Assembly: GCF_014212355.1 (NCBI RefSeq)
Contig: NZ_JACKXD010000006.1
Span: 62,001 to 126,000, forward strand
DNA: 64,000 bases
Direction of reading: 5' to 3'
Source: Halobellus ruber
Lineage (GTDB): Archaea; Halobacteriota; Halobacteria; Halobacteriales; Haloferacaceae
The translations under genes and the position numbers were made by a program. Under the pieces are notes generated by a model. It searched no databases and was not told the origin of the DNA. It saw nothing but the letters and a program-made list of their open reading frames with translations. This document shows, one piece after another, positions 16,828-25,587 of the stretch (the stretch's first letter is position 1; each line of letters starts with the position of its first letter).

Positions 16828-17811
16828 CTACGGCCCGGCGAGGAGTTCCCGGCCGACGTCGACGAGGAACAGCCCCGCGGTCGCGACGGGGATCACCACG
16901 GCGAGCAGGAGTACCGCCCCGTCCGGGGCGGCGACGACCGGACCGACCGCGAGCGCCGCGGCGGGCGCGACCCCGCCCGCGGCGTAGAGATACGCCGCGC
17001 CGCGCCCGAACGACGCGACCACGGCGAGAAAGCCCACCGCCAACCCGATCGCCCCCGCAGCGAGGGTAAGCGGGAGTACCGCGCCCGCCGCAACGGCGTC
17101 GAGAACGAACGTCCCGGGCGCGATGAGGTCCCCCGCCCGAGCAAGCGACGCGGGGATGGTCGCGGGCGGCGCCTCGGCGAGCGTCGCGAGCGCCGACGCG
17201 TTCGCTCCGAGGTACGACCACAGTCCGACGAGGTAGACCGCGCTGACGGCCGCGACCGTCGCCCACCCGTACGCCAGCGGTCTCCGGGGCCGTCGTCGCT
17301 CCCTCGTCGTCGACGTCTCACTCCGCGCGGACGTTCCTCCGCCCCGATCCCTCCCCGTTCCGGCGTCCGCCGCTCGCTCCCGCCGGTTCGGTCCGGCGCT
17401 CTGGCCGGCGCGTCCGCTCCCTCGGCTCCGGGACCTGCTTTCGCCAGTCCGACCGCTGCCGGTCGTCCGACCGGTGGCCCCTGTCCGACCGCCGCCGGTC
17501 GCTCCCGTCCCGCCGGACGTACCGCCGTCGTTCGAGCCGTCCCGCTCCGTCGCCGGCGCGTCGCCGGCGGTCGGGAGCCCGTCGAGCCGCTCTTCGACGT
17601 ACGTCTCGTGTCCCAGCCGGTCGTAGGCGGCCCGCTCGGTCCCGTCTGTCAGCACCTCGTGGGCCGTCTGGAGCGTCTTGAACTGGGCGGTCGCCCGCGC
17701 GTCGTCGTTCACGTCCGGGTGGTAGCGGCGGACCCGTTCGCGCCACGCCCGGTCGATCTCGTCGGTCGAGGCGTCCTCGGACACCCCCAGGAGCTCGTAG
17801 AAGTTCTCCAT
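16828..17811 (-). CDS. Membrane-anchored J-domain protein
   Basis: 327 residues. An N-terminal J domain (1-65) carries the HPD tripeptide at 31-33 (RYHPDV), the contact that stimulates DnaK ATPase. There is no zinc-finger or client-binding domain of a true DnaJ. A 110-residue Gly/Ser/Arg/Thr linker follows, then an Arg-rich boundary and four or so membrane helices (AYGWATVAAVSAVYLVG; then three Ala/Val-rich helices to the end). It would localise an Hsp70 partner to the inner face of the membrane. The start ATG 17811 gives the canonical MENFYELLGV. The gene is read toward the candidate small RNA, ending 22 bases from it. Confidence 0.85.
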   Translation of the reverse strand: MENFYELLGVSEDASTDEIDRAWRERVRRYHPDVNDDARATAQFKTLQTAHEVLTDGTERAAYDRLGHETYVEERLDGLPTAGDAPATERDGSNDGGTSGGTGATGGGRTGATGRTTGSGRTGESRSRSRGSGRAGQSAGPNRRERAADAGTGRDRGGGTSARSETSTTRERRRPRRPLAYGWATVAAVSAVYLVGLWSYLGANASALATLAEAPPATIPASLARAGDLIAPGTFVLDAVAAGAVLPLTLAAGAIGLAVGFLAVVASFGRGAAYLYAAGGVAPAAALAVGPVVAAPDGAVLLLAVVIPVATAGLFLVDVGRELLAGP

Positions 17812-17961
17812 CCCCCGGCGCGATTTCGTGATCGCCCGGATTGAATCTACCGACAGCGGGTCGCGACTGGTGAGCGGGGTGGATGCGTCCACCGACCGGC
17901 GCCGCCCCCAGGCCGACGACGCGACGGCAACGCTCATACCCGCTCGGTCGTGTGTCCGGGT

Positions 17962-18963
17962 ATGGAGTTCACGCGGATCCGGCTCAACAACACGGTGTTC
18001 GAGGGGCAGAACAACGCCTACGTGATCCACGGCGAGGTGCCGACGCTGATCGACACCGGCGTTGCGATGCCCGAGGTCCGGGCGGACCTGGTCGAGGGGC
18101 TCGCCGACGCTGGCCTCGAGCTTCCGGATCTGGAACGGATCCTGCTCACGCACTGGCACGCCGACCACAGCGGGCTCGCGGGCGAACTCGCCGCGGAGTC
18201 CGGGGCGACGGTGTTCGCCCACGAGGCCGACGTGCCGCTCGTCGCGGGCGACGACGACGCCTTCGCCGCGCTGTGGGACCGCCGGGACCGCCGGTTCGGA
18301 GAGTGGGGTATCCCCCCGGACAAACAGGCGGAGTTGGAGTCGTTCCGCACCGAATTCGCGGGCGCGACGGGGGAGTCAGTGGCGGTCGAACCGCTGACGG
18401 ACGGCGACCAGGTTGCGGCCGGGGACGGCGAGCTCTCGGTGCTCCGTCTCCCCGGCCACGCCGCCGGACTGGTCGCCTACGAGACCGTCGCCGCCGACGG
18501 CTCGCCTGCCGATCCCGCCGAGGCGTTCGTCGGCGACGCCATCCTCCCGCAGTACACCCCGAACGTCGGCGGCGCGGACCTCCGCGTGGACCGGCCGCTG
18601 GAACGGTACGTCGACAGCCTCGACCGGCTGGCGGCCCGCGATCTCGACCGCGCGTGGCCCGGCCACCGCGACCCGATCGACGACCCCGCCGGCCGGGCGG
18701 CGGAGATCCGGACCCACCACGTCGAACGGACCCGACGCGTGATCGAGGCGCTGCGTGAGGGCGGGCCGGCCGACACCTGGACCGTCAGCGCCCGGCTGTT
18801 CGGCGACCTCGAGGGGATCCACATCCTCCACGGTCCCGGCGAGGCGTCCGCGCACCTGGACCACCTCGAACGTCACGGGATCGTCGACCGCGACGGGACC
18901 GAGTACCGCCTCGTCGACGCCGATCCCGACGTCCCGTCGCTGTTCCCGAATACGAAATACTGA
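17962..18963 (+). CDS. MBL-fold metallo-hydrolase
   Basis: 333 residues from ATG 17962. The metal-binding signature THWHADH is at residues 63-69, with later ligands in RLPGHAAG and in VGDAIL, and the region around PGHRDPI. The C-terminal ~90 residues contain a winged-helix-like segment ([30 protein letters not shown]), common in the lactamase-B/ETHE-like hydrolases of haloarchaea. The substrate is unknown; glyoxalase II-type thioesters or phosphodiesters are possible. It is followed by rpoL after 25 bases, so the two may share a transcript. Confidence 0.88.
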   Translation: MEFTRIRLNNTVFEGQNNAYVIHGEVPTLIDTGVAMPEVRADLVEGLADAGLELPDLERILLTHWHADHSGLAGELAAESGATVFAHEADVPLVAGDDDAFAALWDRRDRRFGEWGIPPDKQAELESFRTEFAGATGESVAVEPLTDGDQVAAGDGELSVLRLPGHAAGLVAYETVAADGSPADPAEAFVGDAILPQYTPNVGGADLRVDRPLERYVDSLDRLAARDLDRAWPGHRDPIDDPAGRAAEIRTHHVERTRRVIEALREGGPADTWTVSARLFGDLEGIHILHGPGEASAHLDHLERHGIVDRDGTEYRLVDADPDVPSLFPNTKY

Positions 18964-18988
18964 AACGCCCGCGCCGGGTACGACGGGT

Positions 18989-19276
18989 ATGGAACTGCGG
19001 GTCATCGACAAGACCGACGAGGAACTCCGGATGGAGGTCGCAGGCGAGGATCACACGTTCATGAACGTGATCAAAGGCGCGCTTCTGGAGACCGACGGCG
19101 TCGCCGCCGCGACCTACGATATGAACCCCGAACAGTCGGGTGGTCAGACCGAACCCATCCTCTCGATCAAGACCGAGGCCGGCGTCGATCCCCTCGACGC
19201 GCTGGGCGAGGCCTCCCGCAACGTCCAGACGACCGTCGAGGACTTCTCGGCCGCGTTCGAGGCCGCTGCGCCGTAA
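18989..19276 (+). CDS. rpoL: DNA-directed RNA polymerase subunit L (Rpo11)
   Basis: 95 residues, the normal length. [17 protein letters not shown] starts the single Rpo11/RPB11 domain; the conserved [16 protein letters not shown] block and a following TYDMNPE are intact. Rpo11 pairs with Rpo3 to form the assembly platform of archaeal RNA polymerase, as the alpha dimer does in bacteria. The start at ATG 18989 matches the conserved N terminus. It converges with hisF, with 21 bases between the stops. Confidence 0.95.
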   Translation: MELRVIDKTDEELRMEVAGEDHTFMNVIKGALLETDGVAAATYDMNPEQSGGQTEPILSIKTEAGVDPLDALGEASRNVQTTVEDFSAAFEAAAP

Positions 19277-19297
19277 GCGGCCCTTCCTCACCCCTCT

Positions 19298-20113
19298 CTA
19301 CAGCCGGACCGGAACCCCGCGCTCGTCGAGGTACGCCTTGGTCTCCTCGATGCTGTAATCGCCGAAGTGGAAGATCGACGCCGCCAGCCCCGCGTCCGCG
19401 CCGGCCTCGGTGAACACCTCGTACATATCCTCGGGACCGCCGCAGCCGGAGGAGGCGATCACGGGGGTGGAGACGGCGTCGCAGACGGCCTCGGTGAGCG
19501 GAATGTCGTAGCCGTCCTTGGTGCCGTCGGCGTCGATGGAGTTGACGAACAGTTCCCCCGCGCCCCGCGCCGCCGCCTCCCGCGCCCACTCGACGACGTC
19601 GACCCCGGTGCCCTCCCGGCCCCCCTTCACCGTACACTCGAACCAGCAGGACTCGCCGTCGACCTCGACGTAGAACTCGCCGGTCTCGTCGTACCGCCGC
19701 CGTGCGTCGACGGAGATCACGATACACTGGGAGCCGAACGCCCGGGCGCCCTCGTCGATCACCTCCGGATTTTCCAGCGCCGCGGTGTTGATCGACACCT
19801 TGTCCGCGCCCGCACGAAGCGTCTCCTTGATGTCCTCGCGGGTGCGGATGCCGCCCCCCACTGTGAGCGGGATGAACACCTCGTCGGCGACTGCGGAGAC
19901 CGTGTCCAGCATCGTCTCTCGACCCGCCGCCGAGGCGGTGATGTCGAGGAAGACGAACTCGTCGGCGCCCGCCTCGTTGTAGCGTTTCGCCATCTCCACC
20001 GGGTCGCCGGTGTACTCGAGATCCTCGAAGTTGACGCCGGTGTAGACCGCGGGGTTGCCGTCGTCGTCGAGGTCGACGTCGATGCAGGGGATGATCCGTT
20101 TCGTGAGTGTCAT
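19298..20113 (-). CDS. hisF: Imidazole glycerol phosphate synthase subunit HisF
   Basis: 271 residues. A (beta/alpha)8 barrel with [12 protein letters not shown] at its N terminus (catalytic Asp of the cyclase), VSVDARRR carrying the second catalytic Asp, phosphate-binding loops TVGGGIRT and ASSGCGG, and [11 protein letters not shown]. HisF uses ammonia from HisH to close the imidazole ring in histidine synthesis. Its ATG start (20113) gives [10 protein letters not shown]. No other his genes are in the window. It is divergent from the region holding a possible small RNA and the DUF7550-like gene. Confidence 0.95.
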   Translation of the reverse strand: MTLTKRIIPCIDVDLDDDGNPAVYTGVNFEDLEYTGDPVEMAKRYNEAGADEFVFLDITASAAGRETMLDTVSAVADEVFIPLTVGGGIRTREDIKETLRAGADKVSINTAALENPEVIDEGARAFGSQCIVISVDARRRYDETGEFYVEVDGESCWFECTVKGGREGTGVDVVEWAREAAARGAGELFVNSIDADGTKDGYDIPLTEAVCDAVSTPVIASSGCGGPEDMYEVFTEAGADAGLAASIFHFGDYSIEETKAYLDERGVPVRL

Positions 20114-20209
20114 GTGATACGCGAGGGTAGAACGCGCCGGGTCAAAAGGTGTCTGATGAGCGGGTGGGTCGGCTCCGGCTCCGCTCTCCACTTGCTCCCG
20201 CGCCGAACG

Positions 20210-20217
20210 TTTATATA
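20210..20217 (+). promoter_or_regulatory. TATA box of a candidate small RNA gene
   Basis: TTTATATA, one of the closest matches in the window to the haloarchaeal TATA consensus. No protein start lies within 150 bases in the + direction, so it appears to drive the structured region after about 20240. Confidence 0.55.
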
Positions 20218-20239
20218 CTGATCCGCGGCCAGACGCCGC

Positions 20240-20380
20240 GTGACCTGAGATCGGCCGCGACACACGCGCGGGTGTGCGACACGGTGTGTCGCGGGGGAGC
20301 CGGGTGGCTCAGAGCGGCGTGTCGCCTGTTTGCCCTTACCGTCCGGCTCGATCCCGGAGCGACGGATCCGGGAGCGTTTT
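20240..20380 (+). ncRNA. Candidate structured small RNA upstream of the DUF7550-like gene
   Basis: Multiple perfect pairings follow the TATA box at 20210: GCGACACAC (20257-20265) with GTGTGTCGC (20284-20292), competing with CACAC/GTGTG (20261-20265 with 20272-20276); GAGCCGG (20297-20303) with CCGGCTC (20343-20349) around an inner GGCG/CGCC hairpin; and TCCCGGA (20352-20358) with TCCGGGA (20367-20373), followed by GCGTTTT. The last hairpin plus T-run resembles a terminator and overlaps the TATA box of the next gene. It could also be a long structured leader of that gene. Identity unknown. Confidence 0.4.
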
Positions 20381-20383
20381 ATC
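20376..20383 (+). promoter_or_regulatory. TATA-like box for the DUF7550-like gene
   Basis: GTTTTATC lies 23-30 bases before ATG 20406, typical of a leaderless haloarchaeal promoter. The same T-run would serve as the 3' end of the candidate small RNA. Confidence 0.45.
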
Positions 20384-20405
20384 ACCGGCGGGTGATCCGT
20401 CGCGT

Positions 20406-20597
20406 ATGAGCGACCACGACGCCAGCAACGACGACGGGCACGGAGACGCACACGGCGGCCACGGCCACGACGATCATAAGGACGAGGGTCGGGTCACCTC
20501 CCCGATGCAGGAGTTCGGGTCGAGTCAGGTCACTACCGGGTTCGTCGTGCTCGTGATCGGTCTCGTCGTCGTCTTCGGGATCCCGCTGCTGCTGTAA
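20406..20597 (+). CDS. Small His/Asp-rich single-pass membrane protein, DUF7550-like
   Basis: 63 residues. The first 28 are dominated by His, Asp and Gly (HGDAHGGHGHDDHKDEG), a possible metal-binding segment; then TSPMQEFGSSQVTTG and one membrane helix (FVVLVIGLVVVFGIPLLL) at the C terminus. I recognise the pattern of a haloarchaeal family of tiny membrane proteins (DUF7550 from memory), often found near respiratory or membrane genes. The start ATG 20406 is supported by the TATA box at 20376; an upstream extension from 20274 would run through the structured region. Converges with purL. Confidence 0.8.
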   Translation: MSDHDASNDDGHGDAHGGHGHDDHKDEGRVTSPMQEFGSSQVTTGFVVLVIGLVVVFGIPLLL

Positions 20598-20623
20598 CTC
20601 AGGCGCGTCGGTCCCCCCTCTTG

Positions 20624-22753
20624 TCAGTCCAACGTCTCGTCGAGCACCCCGCGGAGCGCGGCGACCTGCTCTGCGTCGACCGTCAGCGACTCCCCGTCGA
20701 CGTCGAGCGACAGTCCCCCGTCTTCGGTCGCCGTCCCGAGCCGCGTGACCGGCGCGACCCCGTCGAACGCGTTCTCTACGCTCTCCGGGTCGGTCGTCTC
20801 GACGACCGCGCGGCCGGGGGTCTCATCGAACAGCGACACGCGGGCGGCGACCGAGACGTCCGCCCCGGCGTCCCCGGTGATCAGCTCCGCCAGCGCGACC
20901 GCGAGCCCGCCGTTGCTCACGTCGTGGACCGACAGCGTCGCGTCCGCGTCGGCGACCTCGGCGAGCGCCGCGACGACCGCCGACGGATCGTCGGGCAGCG
21001 TCGGGAACCGGTCGGAGCCGCCGACCTGCGCCAGGAGCTCCGACCCGCCGAGCGCGTCGCTGCCGGCGCCGACGAGCAGGAGTTCCCCGTCGCCGTCGAG
21101 CGCGGCGGTCGGCGCGTCGTAGCCGGCCTTCGTGCCGACCATCGCGAGCGTCGGCGTCGGCGGGATCGGCCCCGCTGCGGAGTCGTTGTACAGCGAGACG
21201 TTCCCGCCGACCACCGGTACCGACAGGTCGCGGCACATATCCGCGAGCCCGTCGACGACCGCGGAGAACCCGCCGTACACCGCGGGCGTCTCGGGGTTGC
21301 CCCCGTTCAGACAGTCGACCGCGGCAAGCGGCGTCGCCCCCTTCGCGGCGAGGTTCGTGGCGTTCTCCAGCGCCACCGCCCGCGCGCCGTCGTACGGGGC
21401 ACAGTCGGTCCAGGCGGGGACCGCGCCCGCCGAGATCGCGAGGCCGGTTCCGGCCTCCCGGAGCGCGACGACCGCGGCGTCGTCGCCGGGGCGCAGCGCC
21501 GTTCGCGTCCCGACCTCGTGGTCATACTGCCGGTAGACCCACCGTTTCGACGCCGTGTTCGGCGAGCCGACCACCGCCTCGAACGCGGATTCGAGGTCGA
21601 TCTCGGGGCGGTTCCGTTCCGGCTGCGTGGGCTCGACGGCGTCGAGGTCGTTCATCGGTGCGCCGTCAGCAAGGAACTCCGCGGGGACGTCGACGACGGT
21701 CTCGTCTTCAAAACTACAAACGTAGTTGCCCTCGGCGACCTCGCCGATGACCGAACAGCCGAGGTCGTACCGCTCGGCGATCGCCGCAACGTCGTCGACG
21801 TCTTCCGGGCGGGCCTCGTAGATCATCCGCTCTTGTGATTCCGCGAGCACGATCTCCAGGGGGTTCATGTCCGGCTCGCGCTGGTGGACCCGCTCCAGTT
21901 CGATCCGCGCGCCGAACCCGCCTTTCGCGACGAGTTCCGAGGAGGCACCGCCGAGCCCCGCCGCGCCGAGATCCCGCGCGGATCGCACCAACCCCGCGTC
22001 GATCAGGTCCTCGTTTGCCTCGATCAGCAGCTTCTCCGAGTAGGGATCGCCGACCTGCACCGCGGGTCGATCCTCGGTTTCGGCGTCCTCCGCGAGGTCC
22101 TCGCTGGCGAACGACGCGCCGCCGAGGCCGTCCCGGCCGGTGGCGTTACCGACCAAGACGAGCTTGTTGCCGGCCGCCCGCGCTTCCGCAGTCACCAGCC
22201 GATCGGCGTCGACAAGCCCTACGCAGGCGACGTTGACCAGCGGGTTCCCCTCGTAATCGTCGTGGAACTCCACGCTGCCGCCGACCGTCGGGACGCCGAT
22301 CGCGTTGCCGTAGTCGGCGATCCCCTCGACGACGCCGTCGAGGAGGTACCGGGTGTGCTCGCGGTCGAAGCCGCCGAAGTACAGCGAGTCCGCGAGCGCG
22401 ATCGGGTACGCGCCCATCGACAGCGTGTCACGGACGATCCCCCCGACGCCCGTCGCCGCGCCGTCGTAGGGGTCGACGTACGAGGGGTGGTTGTGGCTCT
22501 CGATCCCCATCGTCACGTACGTCTCGATGTCGGACTCGCCGCCGTTGTCGGGGACCCGAACGACCGCGGCGTCGTCGCCGGGGCCGACGACCACCTGGTC
22601 GGCCTCGGAGTCGAACGCCGAAAGCAGCGGTCGCGAGGAGCGGTACGCGCAGTGTTCGCTCCAGAGGTTCTCGAACAGGGCGGCCTCGGTGGGCGTCGGG
22701 TCGCGCCCGAGTTCGGCGGTGACGAGTTCGCGGTCGGGGTCCGACAGGCTCAT
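20624..22753 (-). CDS. purL: Phosphoribosylformylglycinamidine synthase subunit PurL
   Basis: 709 residues, the archaeal small-PurL type. It has the two AIRS-like halves: [13 protein letters not shown] and [10 protein letters not shown] with IESHNHPS (substrate and metal site) in the first, and GGNVSLYND plus [15 protein letters not shown] in the second. The enzyme makes FGAM from FGAR, ATP and ammonia in de novo purine synthesis, working with separate PurS and PurQ proteins, which are not in the window. The ATG at 22753 gives [11 protein letters not shown], the usual N terminus of haloarchaeal PurL. Confidence 0.95.
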   Translation of the reverse strand: MSLSDPDRELVTAELGRDPTPTEAALFENLWSEHCAYRSSRPLLSAFDSEADQVVVGPGDDAAVVRVPDNGGESDIETYVTMGIESHNHPSYVDPYDGAATGVGGIVRDTLSMGAYPIALADSLYFGGFDREHTRYLLDGVVEGIADYGNAIGVPTVGGSVEFHDDYEGNPLVNVACVGLVDADRLVTAEARAAGNKLVLVGNATGRDGLGGASFASEDLAEDAETEDRPAVQVGDPYSEKLLIEANEDLIDAGLVRSARDLGAAGLGGASSELVAKGGFGARIELERVHQREPDMNPLEIVLAESQERMIYEARPEDVDDVAAIAERYDLGCSVIGEVAEGNYVCSFEDETVVDVPAEFLADGAPMNDLDAVEPTQPERNRPEIDLESAFEAVVGSPNTASKRWVYRQYDHEVGTRTALRPGDDAAVVALREAGTGLAISAGAVPAWTDCAPYDGARAVALENATNLAAKGATPLAAVDCLNGGNPETPAVYGGFSAVVDGLADMCRDLSVPVVGGNVSLYNDSAAGPIPPTPTLAMVGTKAGYDAPTAALDGDGELLLVGAGSDALGGSELLAQVGGSDRFPTLPDDPSAVVAALAEVADADATLSVHDVSNGGLAVALAELITGDAGADVSVAARVSLFDETPGRAVVETTDPESVENAFDGVAPVTRLGTATEDGGLSLDVDGESLTVDAEQVAALRGVLDETLD

Positions 22754-22876
22754 TCGGCTATCCCTTCAGCGAGGCCGGGTTAATGTCTTACTGTGTCCGC
22801 GGCTCTGGGACGCAGCGGCAGCCGACCGGCCGACGGGATCGGACTGCTTTTTTAACCTCGGATCCAACGCCGACCC

Positions 22877-23560
22877 GTGCTCTCGGTCGAGCTGCACGCC
22901 CACTCGTCGCTGTCGTACGACGGCCGTGATCCCGTCGAGCTCCTGTTAGCCCAGGCGCAGGCCGTCGGGCTCGACGCGCTCGCGGTGACCGACCACGACG
23001 AGATCGACGCCAGCCTCGAAGCCGCCGAGTTGGCGCCGGAGTACGGGCTGGTCGGCATCCCGGGAATGGAGGTCACCTCCGCGGCAGGGCACGTTCTCGC
23101 CTTCGGGATCGAGGAACTGATCCCCGAGGGGCTGTCGTACGACGACACGCTCGACCACATCCACGACCAGGGCGGGATCGCCGTGGTCCCGCATCCGTTC
23201 CAGTCGTCGCGCCACGGCGTCGCCAGTCACATCACCCGCGACCAACTCGCGCGTGCTGACGCGATCGAGGTGTACAACTCCCGGCTCTTTACCGGCCGCG
23301 CGAACCGGAAGGCCGAACGGTTCGCCGCCGCCCACAACCTCCCGATGACCGCCGGCAGCGACGCCCACATCGGGGAGATGGTCGGACAGGCCGTCACCGA
23401 GGTCGGGACCGACGACCGGTCGGTCCAGGGGATCTTAGACGCCATCGTCGAGGGGCGGACCAGCGTGGTCGGTCGGCGGACGCCGTGGCGCATCTCCTTC
23501 CGGCAGTTCGGCGGCGGCATCAGGCGGCGGATCGAACGCGTCGTCTCGGATCTGGTGTAA
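22877..23560 (+). CDS. PHP-domain metal-dependent phosphoesterase
   Basis: 227 residues from GTG 22877. The four PHP motifs are present: ELHAHSS (His7 and His9), TDHDEID, PHPF and GSDAHIGEM. Such proteins are trinuclear-metal phosphoesterases (histidinol phosphatase, TrpH-like 5'-3' exonuclease or nucleotide phosphatases). A TATA-like TTTTTAAC at 22848-22855 is 22-29 bases from the GTG, so the transcript is leaderless. It is followed only 5 bases later by the asparagine-synthase-like gene, indicating an operon; the joint role is unclear. Confidence 0.88.
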   Translation: MLSVELHAHSSLSYDGRDPVELLLAQAQAVGLDALAVTDHDEIDASLEAAELAPEYGLVGIPGMEVTSAAGHVLAFGIEELIPEGLSYDDTLDHIHDQGGIAVVPHPFQSSRHGVASHITRDQLARADAIEVYNSRLFTGRANRKAERFAAAHNLPMTAGSDAHIGEMVGQAVTEVGTDDRSVQGILDAIVEGRTSVVGRRTPWRISFRQFGGGIRRRIERVVSDLV

Positions 23561-23565
23561 TCGGA

Positions 23566-24741
23566 ATGACGGACCACGCCGACCGGCCGCGCGACCACCT
23601 CGACGGCGCCGACCCCGGGATCGTCAGACGTGCGGTCGAAACGCGGGACCCGCTGCCCGGCACCGCTGGCTTCGCGGGCGAACTCGACGGGCGGCTCGTT
23701 CGCGACGTCCTCGGTCGGCGGCCGCTCTTCGTCGACGGCGACGCGTGGGCGTTCGACCCGACCGAACTCGCGGATCCCGTTTCCGTGCCCGCGGGGTCCG
23801 TTCGGCCGCTCGAAGCAGTCGCCGACTCTGATTCCGACGCCGACGAACCTCACTGGATGCTCCCGGCGGTCGATCCCGAGACGGATCGCGGGCGCGCGCT
23901 CGACGCCGTCCGGGAGGCGGTGCTCGACCGAACCGGGGCCGTCGCCGACTCGGGGGACGGCCCGAGCGACGGCTCGGTCGCCGTGGCGTTCTCCGGCGGC
24001 GTCGACTCGGCGGTCGTCGCCGCCGGCGTGCCAGAGGCGCCGTGCTACGTCGCGGGCTTCGAGGGGTGTCACGACGTCGCCGCCGCCCGCGAGGCGGCCG
24101 CGGCGATGGACCGGGACCTCGGAGTCGTCGAGATCACCCACGACGACATCCGGGAGCGGATCCCGGATCTCGTGGCCGCCACGGGTCGCACCAACCCGAT
24201 GGATCTCCCGATCGCCCTCCCCCTGTTTCTGGTCGGTGAACGCGCCGCCGCCGACGGGTTCGACCGGCTGGCGCTCGGGCAGGGCGCCGACGAGCTGTTC
24301 GGCGGGTACGCGAAGGTGGCGAAGGCGCCCGACGATCCCCGCGTCGACGCCGACACGATCAGGGGCGCGCGCCGCGAACTCCTCGGGACGATCCCCGACC
24401 AGGCCGAACGGGACGTGCTGGCGCTCCGGGCCGCGGGCGTCGAACCAGTGACCCCGCTGCTCCACGACGACGTCGTCGCCGCGGCGCTGTCGCTTCCGGG
24501 GCACCTCATAGCCGACGGCGACGAGCGGAAGCTCGCCCTCCGGGAAGCGGCCCGCGGGATCGTCCCGGAGTCGGTCCGGACCGCGGACAAGAAGGCGGTC
24601 CAGTACGGCACCTACGTCGCCCGCGAGCTGGACCGACTGGCCCGGCAAGCGGGGTTCAAACGCCGGATGGACGACCACGTCGAACGGTACGTCCGAACGC
24701 TGGTCGACGGGTCGGGGCCGGACCCCGAGGGGCCGTCTTAG
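23566..24741 (+). CDS. Asparagine-synthase-like ATP pyrophosphatase
   Basis: 391 residues. The N-terminal ~100 residues resemble a degenerate glutaminase-like domain without a starting cysteine (the chain begins MTDHADRP). The synthetase domain has the PP-loop SGGVDS at 143-148, then GQGADELFGGY and a C-terminal ADKKAVQYGT segment typical of AsnB. Without the N-terminal Cys nucleophile it should not use glutamine, so it may use ammonia or modify another carboxylate. The start ATG 23566 is 5 bases after the stop of the PHP gene. Its TAG overlaps the stop of the converging NUDIX gene. Confidence 0.85.
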   Translation: MTDHADRPRDHLDGADPGIVRRAVETRDPLPGTAGFAGELDGRLVRDVLGRRPLFVDGDAWAFDPTELADPVSVPAGSVRPLEAVADSDSDADEPHWMLPAVDPETDRGRALDAVREAVLDRTGAVADSGDGPSDGSVAVAFSGGVDSAVVAAGVPEAPCYVAGFEGCHDVAAAREAAAAMDRDLGVVEITHDDIRERIPDLVAATGRTNPMDLPIALPLFLVGERAAADGFDRLALGQGADELFGGYAKVAKAPDDPRVDADTIRGARRELLGTIPDQAERDVLALRAAGVEPVTPLLHDDVVAAALSLPGHLIADGDERKLALREAARGIVPESVRTADKKAVQYGTYVARELDRLARQAGFKRRMDDHVERYVRTLVDGSGPDPEGPS

Positions 24742-25217
24742 CCGTCGCCGTTCTGTGCCACGTCGATCGCCTCCAGCGCCAACTGCACCGTATCGGCGTC
24801 CAGCTCGCCGTTCCGCAGGGCCGAGCGGTCGTACCACGCCCACGCCGAGGGGGGAGCCTCGTCGACGCCCGCGGGGTCGATCGCCCGGGAGTCGACGCGG
24901 GCGTAGTAGACGTGGTCGATGTGCTGGTGGTAGACACCGCCGTCCTCGCGGACGCCGATGTCGTAGAGCATCTGGTGGCGGGGCTGCGGGAGGGTCCGAC
25001 CGGCGGGGGCGTCCACTGGGTCGGTGTCGTCGAGCAGCGTCGCCTCCAGCCCGGTCTCCTCGTAGACTTCGCGAAGCCCGGCCTCGTGGGGGAGTTCGTC
25101 GCGGTCGACGTGACCGCCCGGCGGGACGCGGATCCCGAGCCGGTCGTGGTGGTGTAGTGCGACCGCGCCGCCCTCGACGACGTACACAGTCGCGGTGAAG
25201 TGACGCGTGGTCTCCAT
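24738..25217 (-). CDS. NUDIX hydrolase
   Basis: 159 residues. The Nudix box is intact: GGHVDRDELPHEAGLREV followed by YEETGL, fitting Gx5Ex7REUxEExGU. The start METTRHFTATVYVVE resembles haloarchaeal Nudix proteins similar to mutT. It would hydrolyse a nucleoside diphosphate linked to another moiety (for example 8-oxo-dGTP or ADP-ribose); the substrate cannot be read. The start ATG 25217 is preferred over an in-frame extension to 25319. It converges with the asparagine-synthase-like gene, the stop codons sharing bases 24739-24740. Confidence 0.9.
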   Translation of the reverse strand: METTRHFTATVYVVEGGAVALHHHDRLGIRVPPGGHVDRDELPHEAGLREVYEETGLEATLLDDTDPVDAPAGRTLPQPRHQMLYDIGVREDGGVYHQHIDHVYYARVDSRAIDPAGVDEAPPSAWAWYDRSALRNGELDADTVQLALEAIDVAQNGDG

Positions 25218-25308
25218 ACGCTCCCGTCGGCGAGGTCGTAAGTGGGTGTTCCGGTTCGCCGCCCCGAACACCGAAACCCTTACTCCCGGGCCACGGCACC
25301 CCACGGGT

Positions 25309-25587
25309 ATGAGCGACACGCCCGTCGACGCCGCGGAGGTCGAACACGTCGCCGAACTCGCGCGGGTCGATCTCGACAGCGAGGAGGTCGACGCCTTCGC
25401 CGCGCAGTTCGCGGAGATCCTGGAGTACTTCGAGGCCCTCGACGAGGTGCCCGAGGTCGACGCCGACGAGGAACTGGTGAACGTGATGCGGGCCGACGAG
25501 GTCGAGGAGAGCCTCGATCAGGCCGACGCCCTGGAGAACGCCTCCGAGACCGAGGACGGCTTCTTCAAGGGTCCGCGGGTGTCGTAA
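25309..25587 (+). CDS. gatC: Asp-tRNA(Asn)/Glu-tRNA(Gln) amidotransferase subunit C
   Basis: 92 residues. MSDTPVDAAEVEHVAELARVDL shows the GatC beginning (split: VEHVAELARV), with LEYFEALDEVPE in the middle and the closing FFKGPRVS that is conserved among GatC proteins. GatC clamps GatA and GatB together. The start at ATG 25309 is fixed by the family N terminus. TAA at 25585-25587 shares its last A with the ATG of gatA, so translation is coupled. Confidence 0.94.
   Translation: MSDTPVDAAEVEHVAELARVDLDSEEVDAFAAQFAEILEYFEALDEVPEVDADEELVNVMRADEVEESLDQADALENASETEDGFFKGPRVS

Noticed and set aside
20297..20373. tRNA gene
   Set aside because: A 7-bp outer stem exists, but D, anticodon and T arms cannot be placed and no T-loop sequence is present.
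23227..25347. 706-codon minus-strand frame over the asparagine-synthase-like gene
   Set aside because: It crosses three real genes and has no recognisable motif; its only genuine part is the short NUDIX gene in another frame.
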